In this document: positions 23,096 through 30,962 of the stretch, piece after piece
Numbering within the stretch: the first letter of the stretch is position 1
Layout: each line of letters begins with the position of its first letter
Assembly: GCA_021811405.1 (NCBI GenBank)
Contig: JAJZOZ010000012.1
Location: forward strand, 1 to 33,471
Source: a bacterium
GTDB taxonomy: Bacteria; Elusimicrobiota; Elusimicrobia; Elusimicrobiales; UBA9959
Direction of reading: 5' to 3'
DNA: 33,471 nucleotides
The notes under the pieces: model-generated
What the model saw: only the letters and a program-made list of their open reading frames with translations
What the model was told of the DNA's origin: nothing
The model's database searches: none
Program-made: the position numbers and the translations under genes

Positions 23096-23986
23096 ATGGC
23101 TGAATCACATCGCATACTGATATTGGGCGGCGCGGGAACGCTGGGGCACAAGCTCTGGCAGACGCTGCCGGCCCGCTTCCCGGGCACGTTCGTCTCCATA
23201 CGCAAGAAGCGCGATTTCTACGCGAAGACCGGGCTTTTCGGCTCCCCGAACGTCCTGGACGGGACGGACCTGCGCGACTTCGCCAGGGTGAACGCCCTGC
23301 TGGACGAGGTGAAGCCCTCCGTCATAGTCAACTGCGCCGGCGTGACCCTGCGCAGCAAAGAGGCCCTGGACAAGAATTCCGCCATCTCGATAAACGCGCT
23401 GCTGCCGCACCGGCTGGCGGAGTGGTGCGCCCGCTCCGGGGCGCGGCTGATACATTTCAGCACCGTCTGCGTCTACGACGGGAAGAAGGGCGGCTACACC
23501 GAGGAGGACCTCCCCGACGCCCGCGACCTCTACGGCATGACGAAGACGCTGGGCGACGTGAACGCGCCGTTCGCGCTGACGCTGCGCTCCTCGTTCATAG
23601 GCCGCGAGATCTTCGCCGGGACGGAGCTGCTGGAGTGGTTCCTGGCGCAGAAGGGGAAGACTATAAAGGGCTTCCGCATGGCGCTGTTCACCGGCCTGAC
23701 CACCAACAGGCTGGCCGCCCTCGTAGGGAACCTGATAGCGGAGCATCCGCAGCTCAACGGGCTTTACCACGTTTCGAGCGAGACCGTTTCCAAGTACGAC
23801 CTGCTGCTGATGATGAAGGAAGCCTACGGGCTGGACGTGCGGATAGAGCCGGAGGAAGGCTTCTCGATGCGGCGCGACCTGGACGGGTCGCGCTTCGCGG
23901 CCGCCGCGGGGTTCGTCTGCCCGCCGTGGAGGGAGCTGATGGCGGAGATGGCCGCCGACCCCACGCCCTACGAAAACTGGCGCTAG
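23096..23986 (+). CDS. RmlD/WbvR-like 4-ketoreductase for UDP-2-acetamido-2,6-dideoxy-L-hexose
   Basis: A 296-residue SDR of the dTDP-4-dehydrorhamnose reductase group: GGAGTLG (11-17), VNCAGVTLRSKEA, FSTVCVYDG with S122/T123, and Y146/K150 in YGMTK. The next two genes make and process a UDP-4-keto-amino-hexose. In the L-FucNAc pathway the reductase is FnlB/WbjC/CapF, which is longer and ends in a cupin domain. This protein has no such domain and looks like WbvR, which I recall reduces the intermediate towards UDP-L-RhaNAc on the way to UDP-L-QuiNAc. The order reductase-dehydratase-epimerase is compact. Start ATG 23096 is chosen because it opens the Rossmann fold; a TTG at 23066 adds an unlikely extension, and ribosome-site support is weak. 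Confidence 0.8.
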   Translation: MAESHRILILGGAGTLGHKLWQTLPARFPGTFVSIRKKRDFYAKTGLFGSPNVLDGTDLRDFARVNALLDEVKPSVIVNCAGVTLRSKEALDKNSAISINALLPHRLAEWCARSGARLIHFSTVCVYDGKKGGYTEEDLPDARDLYGMTKTLGDVNAPFALTLRSSFIGREIFAGTELLEWFLAQKGKTIKGFRMALFTGLTTNRLAALVGNLIAEHPQLNGLYHVSSETVSKYDLLLMMKEAYGLDVRIEPEEGFSMRRDLDGSRFAAAAGFVCPPWRELMAEMAADPTPYENWR

Positions 23987-23996
23987 CGAGGATAAA

Positions 23997-25010
23997 ATGC
24001 CAAACCTTAAGAACAAGACCCTGCTGATAACCGGCGGCACCGGCTCCTTCGGCCACGAGCTGCTGGACACCATACTGGACAAGGATTTCAGGGAGGTGCG
24101 CATCTTCAGCCGCGACGAGCTGAAGCAGGAGCATATGCGCATAGAACTGAACAACCCGCGCGTGAAGTTCCACATCGGCGACGTGCGCGACCGGGACAGC
24201 GTGGACCAGGTGATGAAGGGCGTGGACCTGGTGTTCCACGCGGCCGCGCTCAAGCAGGTGCCTTCGTGCGAGTTCTTCCCGATGCAGGCCGTGCTGACGA
24301 ATATCGTAGGCAGCCACAACGTGGTGGAGTCCGCCATAGCCAACGGGGCCGAGAGCGTGGTCTGCCTGGGCACCGACAAGGCCGTCTACCCGGTGAACGC
24401 TATGGGCATGACGAAGGCCCTGATGGAGAAGGTGGCGCAGGCCGCCTGCCGCGGGCTGGGCCCGAAGGACACCACGGTCTCCTGCGTGCGCTACGGCAAC
24501 GTGATGTGCTCGCGCGGCTCGGTGATACCGCTGTTCATCAAGCAGATCAAGGAGCGCAAGCCTATAACCGTGACGGACCCGGGCATGACGCGCTTCCTGC
24601 TGCCGCTGCCCGAGGCCATAAAGCTGGTGCTGTTCGCCTTCGACCACGCCAGGCAGGGCGACATCTTCATCAAGAAGGCCCCGGCCTGCACGGTGGGCGA
24701 CCTGGCGCAGGCGCTGAAGGAGCTGTTCAAGTCCGACGTGCCGGTGAAGACCATCGGCATACGCCACGGCGAGAAGGTCTACGAGACGCTGCTGAACGCC
24801 GAGGAGATCCGCCGCGCCGAGGACATGGGCGACTATTTCAGGGTGACGATGGACAGCCGCGACCTGAACTACAACAAGTACTTCACCGAGGGGGACAGGA
24901 AGGAGGCGCTGCTGGAGGACTACACCTCCCACAACACCGGGCGCCTGGACGTGAAGCGGGTGAAGGAGATGCTGCTGAAGCTGCCCGAAGTGAAGGCCGA
25001 ACTGAACTAA
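23997..25010 (+). CDS. fnlA: UDP-GlcNAc 4,6-dehydratase/5-epimerase (FnlA/WbjB/CapE type)
   Basis: A 337-residue extended SDR that would convert UDP-GlcNAc to a UDP-2-acetamido-2,6-dideoxy-4-keto-L-hexose, the first step to L-FucNAc, L-RhaNAc and L-QuiNAc. Motifs are TGGTGSFG (12-19), IFSRDELKQEHMR, HAAALKQVPSCE and GTDKAVYPVNAMGMTK (125-140). The YxxxK tyrosine position is methionine (M136, with K140), as in this dehydratase family. The later MTRFLLPLPEAIKLV and IRHGEKVYETLL segments are also diagnostic. GAGGA at 23988-23992 precedes the ATG. The almost uniform G/C-ending codons suggest long residence in the genome. Confidence 0.9.
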   Translation: MPNLKNKTLLITGGTGSFGHELLDTILDKDFREVRIFSRDELKQEHMRIELNNPRVKFHIGDVRDRDSVDQVMKGVDLVFHAAALKQVPSCEFFPMQAVLTNIVGSHNVVESAIANGAESVVCLGTDKAVYPVNAMGMTKALMEKVAQAACRGLGPKDTTVSCVRYGNVMCSRGSVIPLFIKQIKERKPITVTDPGMTRFLLPLPEAIKLVLFAFDHARQGDIFIKKAPACTVGDLAQALKELFKSDVPVKTIGIRHGEKVYETLLNAEEIRRAEDMGDYFRVTMDSRDLNYNKYFTEGDRKEALLEDYTSHNTGRLDVKRVKEMLLKLPEVKAELN

Positions 25011-25022
25011 GCTGGAGAAACT

Positions 25023-26156
25023 ATGCCTTTGAAACTGATGACGATAGTCGGGACGCGTCCCGAAATAATCAAGCTGAGCCGCGTGATGCACGAGGCCGAG
25101 CAGCACCTTAAACACGTGATCGTGCACACCGGGCAGAACTACGACTACGAGCTCAACGAGATCTTCTTCAAGGAGCTGGGCATCCGCAAGCCGGACTACT
25201 TCCTGGATTCGGCCGGCAAGACCCTGGCCGAGACCATAGGCAACATCATCGCGAAGTCCGACGCGGTGATGGAGAAGGAGAAGCCCGACGCTATCCTGCT
25301 CTACGGCGACACGAACAGCTGCCTCTCCGTGATGCCGGCCAAGCGCCGCAAGATACCGGTGTTCCACATGGAGGCGGGCAACCGCTCGTTCGACCAGCGC
25401 GTGCCCGAGGAGCTCAACCGCAAGGTGGTGGACCACCTGAGCGACATCAACATGACGCTGACCGAGCACGCCCGCCGCTACCTGCTCTCCGAGGGCCTGC
25501 GCCCGGAGACCGTGATAAAGACCGGCTCTCCGATGAAGGAAGTGCTGGCGTTCTACATGCCGAAGATCCTGAAGTCGGACGTGCTGAAGCGCCTGAAGCT
25601 AAAGGACGGGGCCTACTTCGTGGTGAGCACGCACCGCGAGGAGAACGTGGACAGCCCGGAGAATTTCCGCAACCTGCTGGACTCGCTGAACGCGCTGGCG
25701 AAGAAATACGGCATGCCGGTCATAGTGTCCACGCACCCGCGCACCCGCAAGAAGCTCGAGGAGCTGGGCATGAAGGGGCTCGACAAGCGCATCGCCTTCC
25801 TGAAGCCGCTCGGGTTCTACGACTACGTGAAGCTGCAGCTCAACGCCTTCTGCGTGGTTTCCGACAGCGGCACGATAACCGAGGAGTCCACCATCCTCAA
25901 CGTCCCGGCCGTCACGATACGCCAGGCGCACGAGCGCCCGGAGGGGATGGACGAGGGCACGCTGATCATGTGCGGCCTGAAGACCGAGCGCGTGCTGGAG
26001 TCCGTGGCGATAGTGACCGCCCAGCACAGCAAGGCCGACAGGCGGTTCCGCCTGGTAGGCGACTACGACGTGGACAACGTCTCCGCGAAGGTGCTGCGCA
26101 TCATAGAGAGCTATACCGACTACATCAACCGCACCGTCTGGCGCAAGTTCCTCTGA
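25023..26156 (+). CDS. fnlC: UDP-GlcNAc 2-epimerase-family enzyme (FnlC/WbjD/WbvD type)
   Basis: A 377-residue GT-B-like epimerase. It has GTRPEIIKLSR near the start, HTGQNYDYELNEIFFKELGI (38-57), YGDTNSCLSVM, FHMEAGNRSFDQRVPEELNR, STHREENVD and SDSGTITEESTILNVPAVT. GIRKPDYFLDSAGKTLAETIG is typical of FnlC/WbjD rather than housekeeping WecB. It inverts C-2 of the UDP-6-deoxy-L-sugar: from L-RhaNAc-type to L-QuiNAc, or from pneumosamine-type to L-FucNAc. Which product forms depends on the stereochemistry of the reductase encoded at 23096. It follows FnlA by 12 bases. Confidence 0.9.
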   Translation: MPLKLMTIVGTRPEIIKLSRVMHEAEQHLKHVIVHTGQNYDYELNEIFFKELGIRKPDYFLDSAGKTLAETIGNIIAKSDAVMEKEKPDAILLYGDTNSCLSVMPAKRRKIPVFHMEAGNRSFDQRVPEELNRKVVDHLSDINMTLTEHARRYLLSEGLRPETVIKTGSPMKEVLAFYMPKILKSDVLKRLKLKDGAYFVVSTHREENVDSPENFRNLLDSLNALAKKYGMPVIVSTHPRTRKKLEELGMKGLDKRIAFLKPLGFYDYVKLQLNAFCVVSDSGTITEESTILNVPAVTIRQAHERPEGMDEGTLIMCGLKTERVLESVAIVTAQHSKADRRFRLVGDYDVDNVSAKVLRIIESYTDYINRTVWRKFL

Positions 26157-26178
26157 GCCGGGCGGTCCCCGGGCGGCC

Positions 26179-27378
26179 ATGAAGACGCTGATAGTCACCG
26201 AGAGGTTCTACCCGGAGGAGTTCATAGTGAACGACCTGGCGGCCGAGTGGGCCGCCGGGGGGATGGAGGTGTCCGTCCTCACGCAGGCGCCGAGCTATCC
26301 GAAGGGGGAGATCTTCCCCGGCTACCGCAACGTCCCGTTCTCTTCTGAAAAATGGAAGGGGATCAGTATCTTCCGCTTCTTCACGGTGACGGGCTACCGC
26401 GATTCTCTCTTCTTCAAGCTGCTCAACTACCTCAGTTTCGCCGCCGCGGGCACCGCGGCCGCGCTGTTCAAGGCGCGCGGCTGCGACCGCATCTTCGTCT
26501 ACCAGACCGGCCCGCTGACGCTGGCCATCCCGGCCGTGATAGCCGGCAGGCTGTACGGCATACCGGTGACCATCTGGACGCAGGACATCTGGCCCGACAT
26601 GGTCTACTCGTACGGTTTCAAAAAGACGCGCCTGCTGGAGTGGTTCCTCGGCGCCGTCATCCGCTTCGTCTATTCCGGCTGTTCGGAGATACTGGTGTCC
26701 TGCGGGGGCTTCGCCGGGCGCATCCTGGAGTACGTCCCCGGCAGGAGGATAGCGCATTTCCCGAACTGGCCCACCGTGACGGACGACGGGGGGAGCGCCA
26801 GGGCGGAGCTGCCCGCTGGCGTCAATTTCACCTTCGCCGGCAACGTGGGCAAGTTCCAGAACCTGGAGAACATACTGCGCGGCTTCGCGCTGGCGGCTAA
26901 AGAGAGACCGGAGCTGCGGCTGAACATAGTGGGCGACGGCTCGCACCTGGAGGCGCTCAAGGGGATAGCGGCGAAAGAGGGGATACCCGGCGTGAAGTTC
27001 TGGGGCAGGTACAAGAGCTCCGAGATGCCGGCCTTCTTCAGGGCCAGCGACGTGATGATAGTCTCCCTTTCAAATTCTCCCGGCCTGGAGCTGGTAGTGC
27101 CGGCCAAGTTCCAGGCCTACCTGGCCTTCCGCAAGCCGGTGTTCGCCGTGATGAACGGGGAGGTCAGCGCGCTGGTGGAAAAGCACGGCCTGGGGCTCGC
27201 CGCGGACCCGGACAGCCCGCAGGCGATACGCGACGGGTTCCTGAAGTTCGGCTCGATGGGCGCCGAAGGGCTGAAGGCTTTCGCCGGCAGCGCCGGCAGG
27301 CTGCTCGCCGGGGAATACGAGCGCGGGCGGATAATAGCGGGCATACGGGACCGCGTGGCGGCGGCAAATAGACTATAA
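26179..27378 (+). CDS. GT4 glycosyltransferase, WbuB-like (2-acetamido-2,6-dideoxy-L-hexose transferase)
   Basis: A 399-residue GT-B protein. The beginning (FYPEEFIVNDLAAEW) and VWTQDIWPDM-type centre (TIWTQDIWPDMVYSYG, about 133-148) match the WbuB branch of GT4. The C-terminal signature (ELVVPAKFQAYLAFRKPV) also fits; the nucleotide-binding EX7E glutamate region is degenerate, as in other WbuB relatives. WbuB transfers L-FucNAc in E. coli O26 and is found beside fnlABC. Here it follows three such genes, so it probably transfers the L-QuiNAc or L-FucNAc they make. The stop TAA (27376-27378) lies inside a TATAAT sequence, the possible promoter of the next gene. Confidence 0.83.
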   Translation: MKTLIVTERFYPEEFIVNDLAAEWAAGGMEVSVLTQAPSYPKGEIFPGYRNVPFSSEKWKGISIFRFFTVTGYRDSLFFKLLNYLSFAAAGTAAALFKARGCDRIFVYQTGPLTLAIPAVIAGRLYGIPVTIWTQDIWPDMVYSYGFKKTRLLEWFLGAVIRFVYSGCSEILVSCGGFAGRILEYVPGRRIAHFPNWPTVTDDGGSARAELPAGVNFTFAGNVGKFQNLENILRGFALAAKERPELRLNIVGDGSHLEALKGIAAKEGIPGVKFWGRYKSSEMPAFFRASDVMIVSLSNSPGLELVVPAKFQAYLAFRKPVFAVMNGEVSALVEKHGLGLAADPDSPQAIRDGFLKFGSMGAEGLKAFAGSAGRLLAGEYERGRIIAGIRDRVAAANRL

Positions 27379-27379
27379 T
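27374..27379 (+). promoter_or_regulatory. Candidate -10 box TATAAT before the initiating transferase
   Basis: TATAAT overlaps the stop of the GT4 gene, 20 bases before the ATG at 27400, with ribosome site GGGGAAG (27391-27397) between them. No -35 is recognisable. It would let the initiating transferase be transcribed separately. Confidence 0.4.
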
Positions 27380-27399
27380 TTAGGCATGGCGGGGAAGAA

Positions 27400-28803
27400 A
27401 TGCTGATCTTCAGGTGGCGCAGGTTCCTGCTTTTCGTGGGAGACCTCGCGCTGTTCTACGCGGCGCTGGGGCTGGCGCTGCTGGTCCGCCGTTTCAGCGC
27501 GGTGCCGTGGGACTTCTTCCTAGAGCACGTGCGCGTGTTCTCGGTGTTCGTGCCGGTGTGGGCGGCGGTGTTCTACGTGGTGGGCTTCTACGACCTGCGC
27601 CGCATAAACAGGCTGGTGAACCTGATAAACACCAGCCTGCTGGCGTTCGCGGTGAACCTGGCCGCGGCCAGCGCGATGTTCTACGCCTTCTACCTGCAGC
27701 TGGGGCTCACCCCGAAGACGCACCTGGTTCTCACGCTCTTCTTCCTGCACCTGTTCGCCACGCTCTGGCGGCGCATCTGGACGCGCGTGGTGCTGGGCAG
27801 GCTGCTGCTGCAGAAGGTGGCCTTCCTGGGCAGCAACACCCTTATCGAGGAGATAAAGCAGGACCTGGCGCGCTTTCCCCACCTGGGCTTCACCGTAGTG
27901 CCGCTGCCGGACCTCGCGGCCGCGGAGACCTCCGAGGGCTACTGGCGGCCCAACGGCCGCTGCTGCGTGGACATGGCCACGAAGATAGACGTGCTGGTGG
28001 TGGACGCGGAGGACGCCGAGAACAGGCCGGTGGTAGGCGGCCTGCTGCTGTCCACCGCGGTGATGGAGCAGGTCCCGATAATAACGCACCTGGACTTCTA
28101 CGAGGACCTCTACGGCAAGATCCCGCCGGAGCACGCCGCCAAGCCCAGCTGGCTGCTGAGCAACGTGCTGCACCGGGAGAACCGGTTCTATTCCGTCCTG
28201 AAGCGCGTCCTCGACGTGACCGGCGCCTCGGCGGGCCTGCTGCTGACGCTGCCGCTGACCGCGGCCGTCTGGATGGCCATAAAGCTGGAAGGGGGCCTGG
28301 GCGCGCCGGTGTTCTTCGTGCAGAAGCGCGTGGGCTACCTCGGGCGCAGGTTCATCATCTGGAAGTTCCGCACGATGGTGGTGGGGGCGAGCAAGGCCGG
28401 GCCGCTGTACAAGGCCGGCAAGGACGACGAGCGCATCACGCCTTTGGGCAGGTTCCTGCGCTCCAGCCGCCTGGACGAGATACCGCAGCTCTGGAACGTG
28501 CTGAAGGGGGACATGTCGCTGGTGGGCCCCCGCCCGGAGTGGACCAGCGAGGTGCGCATACTGGAGCGCACGGTGCCGCATTACCACCTGCGCCACCTGA
28601 TAAAGCCCGGAGTGACAGGCTGGGCGCAGATAAACTACCACGCCACGTCGAGCCAGGCCGAGTCGGTGGAGAAGCTCCACTACGACCTGTACTACGTCAA
28701 GAACATGTCGCTCGCGCTGGACCTTGGGATAATTCTGAGGACTTTCCGCAGGGTCTTCCAGAAAGACGCGGCCATGGCCGGCAGGACGGCCATTCCTTCC
28801 TGA
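27400..28803 (+). CDS. Polyprenyl-phosphate sugar-1-phosphate transferase (WcaJ/WbaP-like, initiating enzyme)
   Basis: A 467-residue polyisoprenyl-phosphate hexose-1-phosphate transferase that starts the repeat unit. The N-terminal half has four or five membrane helices (about 5-120). A Rossmann-like CoA_binding_3 domain follows (about 135-225). The C-terminal Bac_transf domain starts with the re-entrant helix (KRVLDVTGASAGLLLTLPL), then VFFVQKRVGYLGRRFIIWKF, SSRLDEIPQLWNVLKGDMSL and VGPRPE. The conserved Asp-Glu pair of the active site is in LDEIPQ. Full length for the WcaJ/WbaP group. Its probable substrates are UDP-glucose, UDP-galactose or a UDP-N-acetyl-amino sugar; sequence alone does not say which. 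It ends five bases from the converging ligase gene. Confidence 0.9.
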   Translation: MLIFRWRRFLLFVGDLALFYAALGLALLVRRFSAVPWDFFLEHVRVFSVFVPVWAAVFYVVGFYDLRRINRLVNLINTSLLAFAVNLAAASAMFYAFYLQLGLTPKTHLVLTLFFLHLFATLWRRIWTRVVLGRLLLQKVAFLGSNTLIEEIKQDLARFPHLGFTVVPLPDLAAAETSEGYWRPNGRCCVDMATKIDVLVVDAEDAENRPVVGGLLLSTAVMEQVPIITHLDFYEDLYGKIPPEHAAKPSWLLSNVLHRENRFYSVLKRVLDVTGASAGLLLTLPLTAAVWMAIKLEGGLGAPVFFVQKRVGYLGRRFIIWKFRTMVVGASKAGPLYKAGKDDERITPLGRFLRSSRLDEIPQLWNVLKGDMSLVGPRPEWTSEVRILERTVPHYHLRHLIKPGVTGWAQINYHATSSQAESVEKLHYDLYYVKNMSLALDLGIILRTFRRVFQKDAAMAGRTAIPS

Positions 28804-28817
28804 GGCCCTTAAGCCTC
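28802..28817. terminator. Small inverted repeat between convergent genes
   Basis: GAGGC (28802-28806) and GCCTC (28813-28817) form a 5-bp stem with a six-base loop that spans both stop codons of the convergent genes. There is no T run on either side, so termination is possible but poorly supported. Confidence 0.3.
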
Positions 28818-30026
28818 GTTCCTGCCGGCCGCCGCCGCGAACGCCAGCGCGAGGAAGATGGCGAACGACGTGTGCACGTGCTGGAAGGAAATTTCCGTAA
28901 GGTTCATCACGTAGAAGGCGGGCAGCGCGCACAGCGCCCAGAGGGCGTACGGGCTGGCCGTCTCGCCGTAGCGCCTGCGCGCGAAGCGCAGCATGGCCCA
29001 GAACAGGAACAGCAGCGCCGCCAGCCCCAGCGAGCCGCGCTCCGCCGCCTGGTGGACGTAGAGATTGTTCAGCGTGCCGTAGATGCCTTCCTCCGGAAAG
29101 GGTTTCGGGTGAAATCTTTTGAAGACCTTCTTCACGTTGTCCGGTCCTACGCCCAGCGCGGGGTGGGCCCGGAACATCTTATACCCGAGTTTCCACAGCT
29201 CCAGCCGGACGTTGATGCCTGTGCTGGCGGAGTTGGCCGCGAAGTCCCCGCGCCTGAAGGCCACCGAGGCCTCCACCCTGTTCCTGACGCCGGGGCTGAG
29301 GGCGGCCAGCAGCGCGGCCGCCAGCAGCATGGCCCCGCCGGCGAGGGCCAGCCTCTTCCTGGAGGCCGGAGAGAAAGCGAAGAGGCAGAGCGCTCCGACG
29401 AACAGCCCCAGGTACGCGCCCCTGGTCTGCGTCAGCAGCACCGCGGCGAAAGTGAGGGCCGCGGAAAGCAGGAGGGGGTAGCGGCGCCTATCCGCGTTCC
29501 CGCCGCCGTGGAGCAGCAGGCTGAGCTGCAGCAGCAGGGCGATGGACATGGCCTCGCCGTAACGCACCGCGTTCATGAGCACCCCGGCGCGGGCCAGGCC
29601 CCCGCCGGCCGCAAGCGGGCTCAGCGCCTCGTACAGGGCGAATACGGCGGATACGGCGGCCGCCGCGGCGTAGAAGGCCGACAGGCGGGGGAGGTGCTCT
29701 TTCCTCACCGCCAGCAGCAGCGTGGAGAAGCAGACGTACTTGAGGAAGTCCGAGTTGAGCTGGCCTAAAGCCTTGCCCGGGTAATAGGCGGCCAGCGCGG
29801 TGAGCAGGCAGACTCCGATATAGGCCAGCCACGGAACGAAGAGCGGGTGGGCTCGCAGCTCCGGCCAGACGCCGCGCAGGGAGCCTTCGCCGCGGCGCAG
29901 GGCGAGCAGCAGCAGGAGGGCCAGGAACAGCGAGGCCTCCACCGCGGTCACGGAAAAGACGACGGAAACGGAGAAAAGGGCCAGCGCGCCGGACAGCAAG
30001 GACCGCAGGTCTGGTTTCTGTTGCAT
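28809..30026 (-). CDS. O-antigen ligase/polymerase family membrane protein (WaaL/Wzy-like)
   Basis: A 405-residue polytopic inner-membrane protein with about ten to twelve helices, read leftwards from ATG 30026-30024. The Wzy_C domain is marked by LLTQTRGAYLGLFVG near 205-220, then a large periplasmic loop containing RLELWKLGYKMFRAHPALGVG. LNNLYVHQAAERGSLGLAALLF follows; this HN..L..LAE.G..GL-type motif is typical of O-antigen ligases and polymerases. These enzymes join lipid-linked polysaccharide to lipid A-core or polymerise repeats. Upstream extension of the frame to 30164 is not needed and would cross the divergent promoter. It is the only minus-strand gene. The ligase versus polymerase role cannot be settled; no other clear Wzy is present. 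Confidence 0.82.
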   Translation of the reverse strand: MQQKPDLRSLLSGALALFSVSVVFSVTAVEASLFLALLLLLALRRGEGSLRGVWPELRAHPLFVPWLAYIGVCLLTALAAYYPGKALGQLNSDFLKYVCFSTLLLAVRKEHLPRLSAFYAAAAAVSAVFALYEALSPLAAGGGLARAGVLMNAVRYGEAMSIALLLQLSLLLHGGGNADRRRYPLLLSAALTFAAVLLTQTRGAYLGLFVGALCLFAFSPASRKRLALAGGAMLLAAALLAALSPGVRNRVEASVAFRRGDFAANSASTGINVRLELWKLGYKMFRAHPALGVGPDNVKKVFKRFHPKPFPEEGIYGTLNNLYVHQAAERGSLGLAALLFLFWAMLRFARRRYGETASPYALWALCALPAFYVMNLTEISFQHVHTSFAIFLALAFAAAAGRNEA

Positions 30027-30038
30027 AGCGGGATTAGG

Positions 30039-30051
30039 TAGAATTATAGCA
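30039..30051. promoter_or_regulatory. Overlapping divergent -10 elements
   Basis: On the minus strand TGCTATAAT (30051-30043) is an extended -10 for the ligase-like gene, with transcription starting only about ten bases before its ATG at 30026. On the plus strand TAGAAT (30039-30044) could serve the secreted-protein gene at 30091. The two boxes overlap, so RNA polymerase could occupy only one at a time. The minus-strand box is the better match. Confidence 0.5.
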
Positions 30052-30090
30052 GTTAGACGCCGGCGGCCGCCCAGCCGGGAAGGGGAAATT

Positions 30091-30912
30091 CTGAAACTCG
30101 CTATTTTCGCTCTCTCTTGGGCGCTGCTGCTTCCTCCAACGGCGGCGCGCGCCCAGCAGTACAACCTGCTGACGGAGCCCGCCCCGGCCCCCGATTACGC
30201 CAGGGACTCTACCTGGGATTTCAGCGGGGCCTGGCTGTCAGGGGACGGGGACAGGACCGCGGTGAACGGGCTCGACGTGGCCCTGTTCTTCGCCAAGAGG
30301 ACTTCCACGGGCACCTACGACGGCGGCTCCATCGGCACTTCGCTGGTGGGAAGCCCCGGCCGCGGCGAGATACGGCTGGCCGGGGTCAAGCGGGACCTGG
30401 TCGGCACCACGATACACGCTGCCCCGGCCAGGCATTACCTCTTCGGCGCCCCCGGGATGCCCCGCTGGTCGCTGCAGGTCTCTTTCCCTGTCTCCTACGG
30501 GAATTTTTCCATAGTCAAGAACAACAAGGAGGAGGGCAGGTTCTACAACTTCCTCGCCGGGGCGCGCGCGGGCGCGGCCGTGCATTTTAAGCCGGGGAAC
30601 TTCCTCTTTACGCCTTCCGCGCGGGCCGGCTTTTCCGCCGGCTACAGGGAATCCTACAAGGGGGGAGTTTACTGGAGCAACCGCCGGGCCGGCTGGGTGC
30701 GCGCTTTCCCGGTGCTGGGGCTCTCCGCCGAGCTTTACTACCTGCCGCGCGGTTACCGGCTGCGCTGCTCCTGGGAGCGCGCCTTCGGCAACGGCCGCGA
30801 GCGGGCGATGGACTACCTGGCCCTGCGCCTGGTAGTCGGCTGGACGCCGCGCGCCAGGCCCGCTGCCGCCGGAAAAGGGGCCACGCCCGGGGCCCCTTCC
30901 CGGGTTGATTGA
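30091..30912 (+). CDS. Secreted, probably outer-membrane beta-rich protein, apparent CTG start
   Basis: A 273-residue protein I do not recognise. It begins with a textbook signal peptide (MKLAIFALSWALLLPPTAARA, reading the first codon as Met), with cleavage likely after ARA, before QQYN. The mature part alternates polar and hydrophobic residues with many Gly, Tyr and Phe (for example ARAGFSAGYRESYKGGVYWS and LSAELYYLPRGYRLRCSW). This suggests a small beta-barrel or beta-sandwich envelope protein. No ATG, GTG or TTG occurs in frame near the signal peptide. CTG 30091 follows AGGGG (30081-30085) at normal spacing; ATT 30088 is the other choice. An internal ATG at 30262 would remove the signal peptide. 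It lies between the ligase and UDP-sugar genes. Confidence 0.7.
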   Translation: MKLAIFALSWALLLPPTAARAQQYNLLTEPAPAPDYARDSTWDFSGAWLSGDGDRTAVNGLDVALFFAKRTSTGTYDGGSIGTSLVGSPGRGEIRLAGVKRDLVGTTIHAAPARHYLFGAPGMPRWSLQVSFPVSYGNFSIVKNNKEEGRFYNFLAGARAGAAVHFKPGNFLFTPSARAGFSAGYRESYKGGVYWSNRRAGWVRAFPVLGLSAELYYLPRGYRLRCSWERAFGNGRERAMDYLALRLVVGWTPRARPAAAGKGATPGAPSRVD

Positions 30913-30924
30913 GCGCCGTTATAC

Positions 30925-30933
30925 TGCTAAAAT
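30925..30933 (+). promoter_or_regulatory. Extended -10 promoter element TGCTAAAAT
   Basis: TGC followed by TAAAAT lies in the 50-base gap before the UDP-xylose synthase gene (start 30963). It shares the TGCTAnAAT pattern with sites at 30051-30043 (minus strand) and 33391-33399. It probably drives the UDP-xylose synthase and UDP-glucose dehydrogenase pair. Confidence 0.5.
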
Positions 30934-30962
30934 CTGCCTTTGCGGGGTAAAGGCGCGTATCT

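Noticed and set aside
27414-29768. 784-codon plus-strand open frame running through the initiating transferase and the ligase gene
   Set aside because: It is out of frame with a clear transferase and antisense to a clear membrane protein, has no domain signature and is dominated by Ala, Gly, Arg and Gln.
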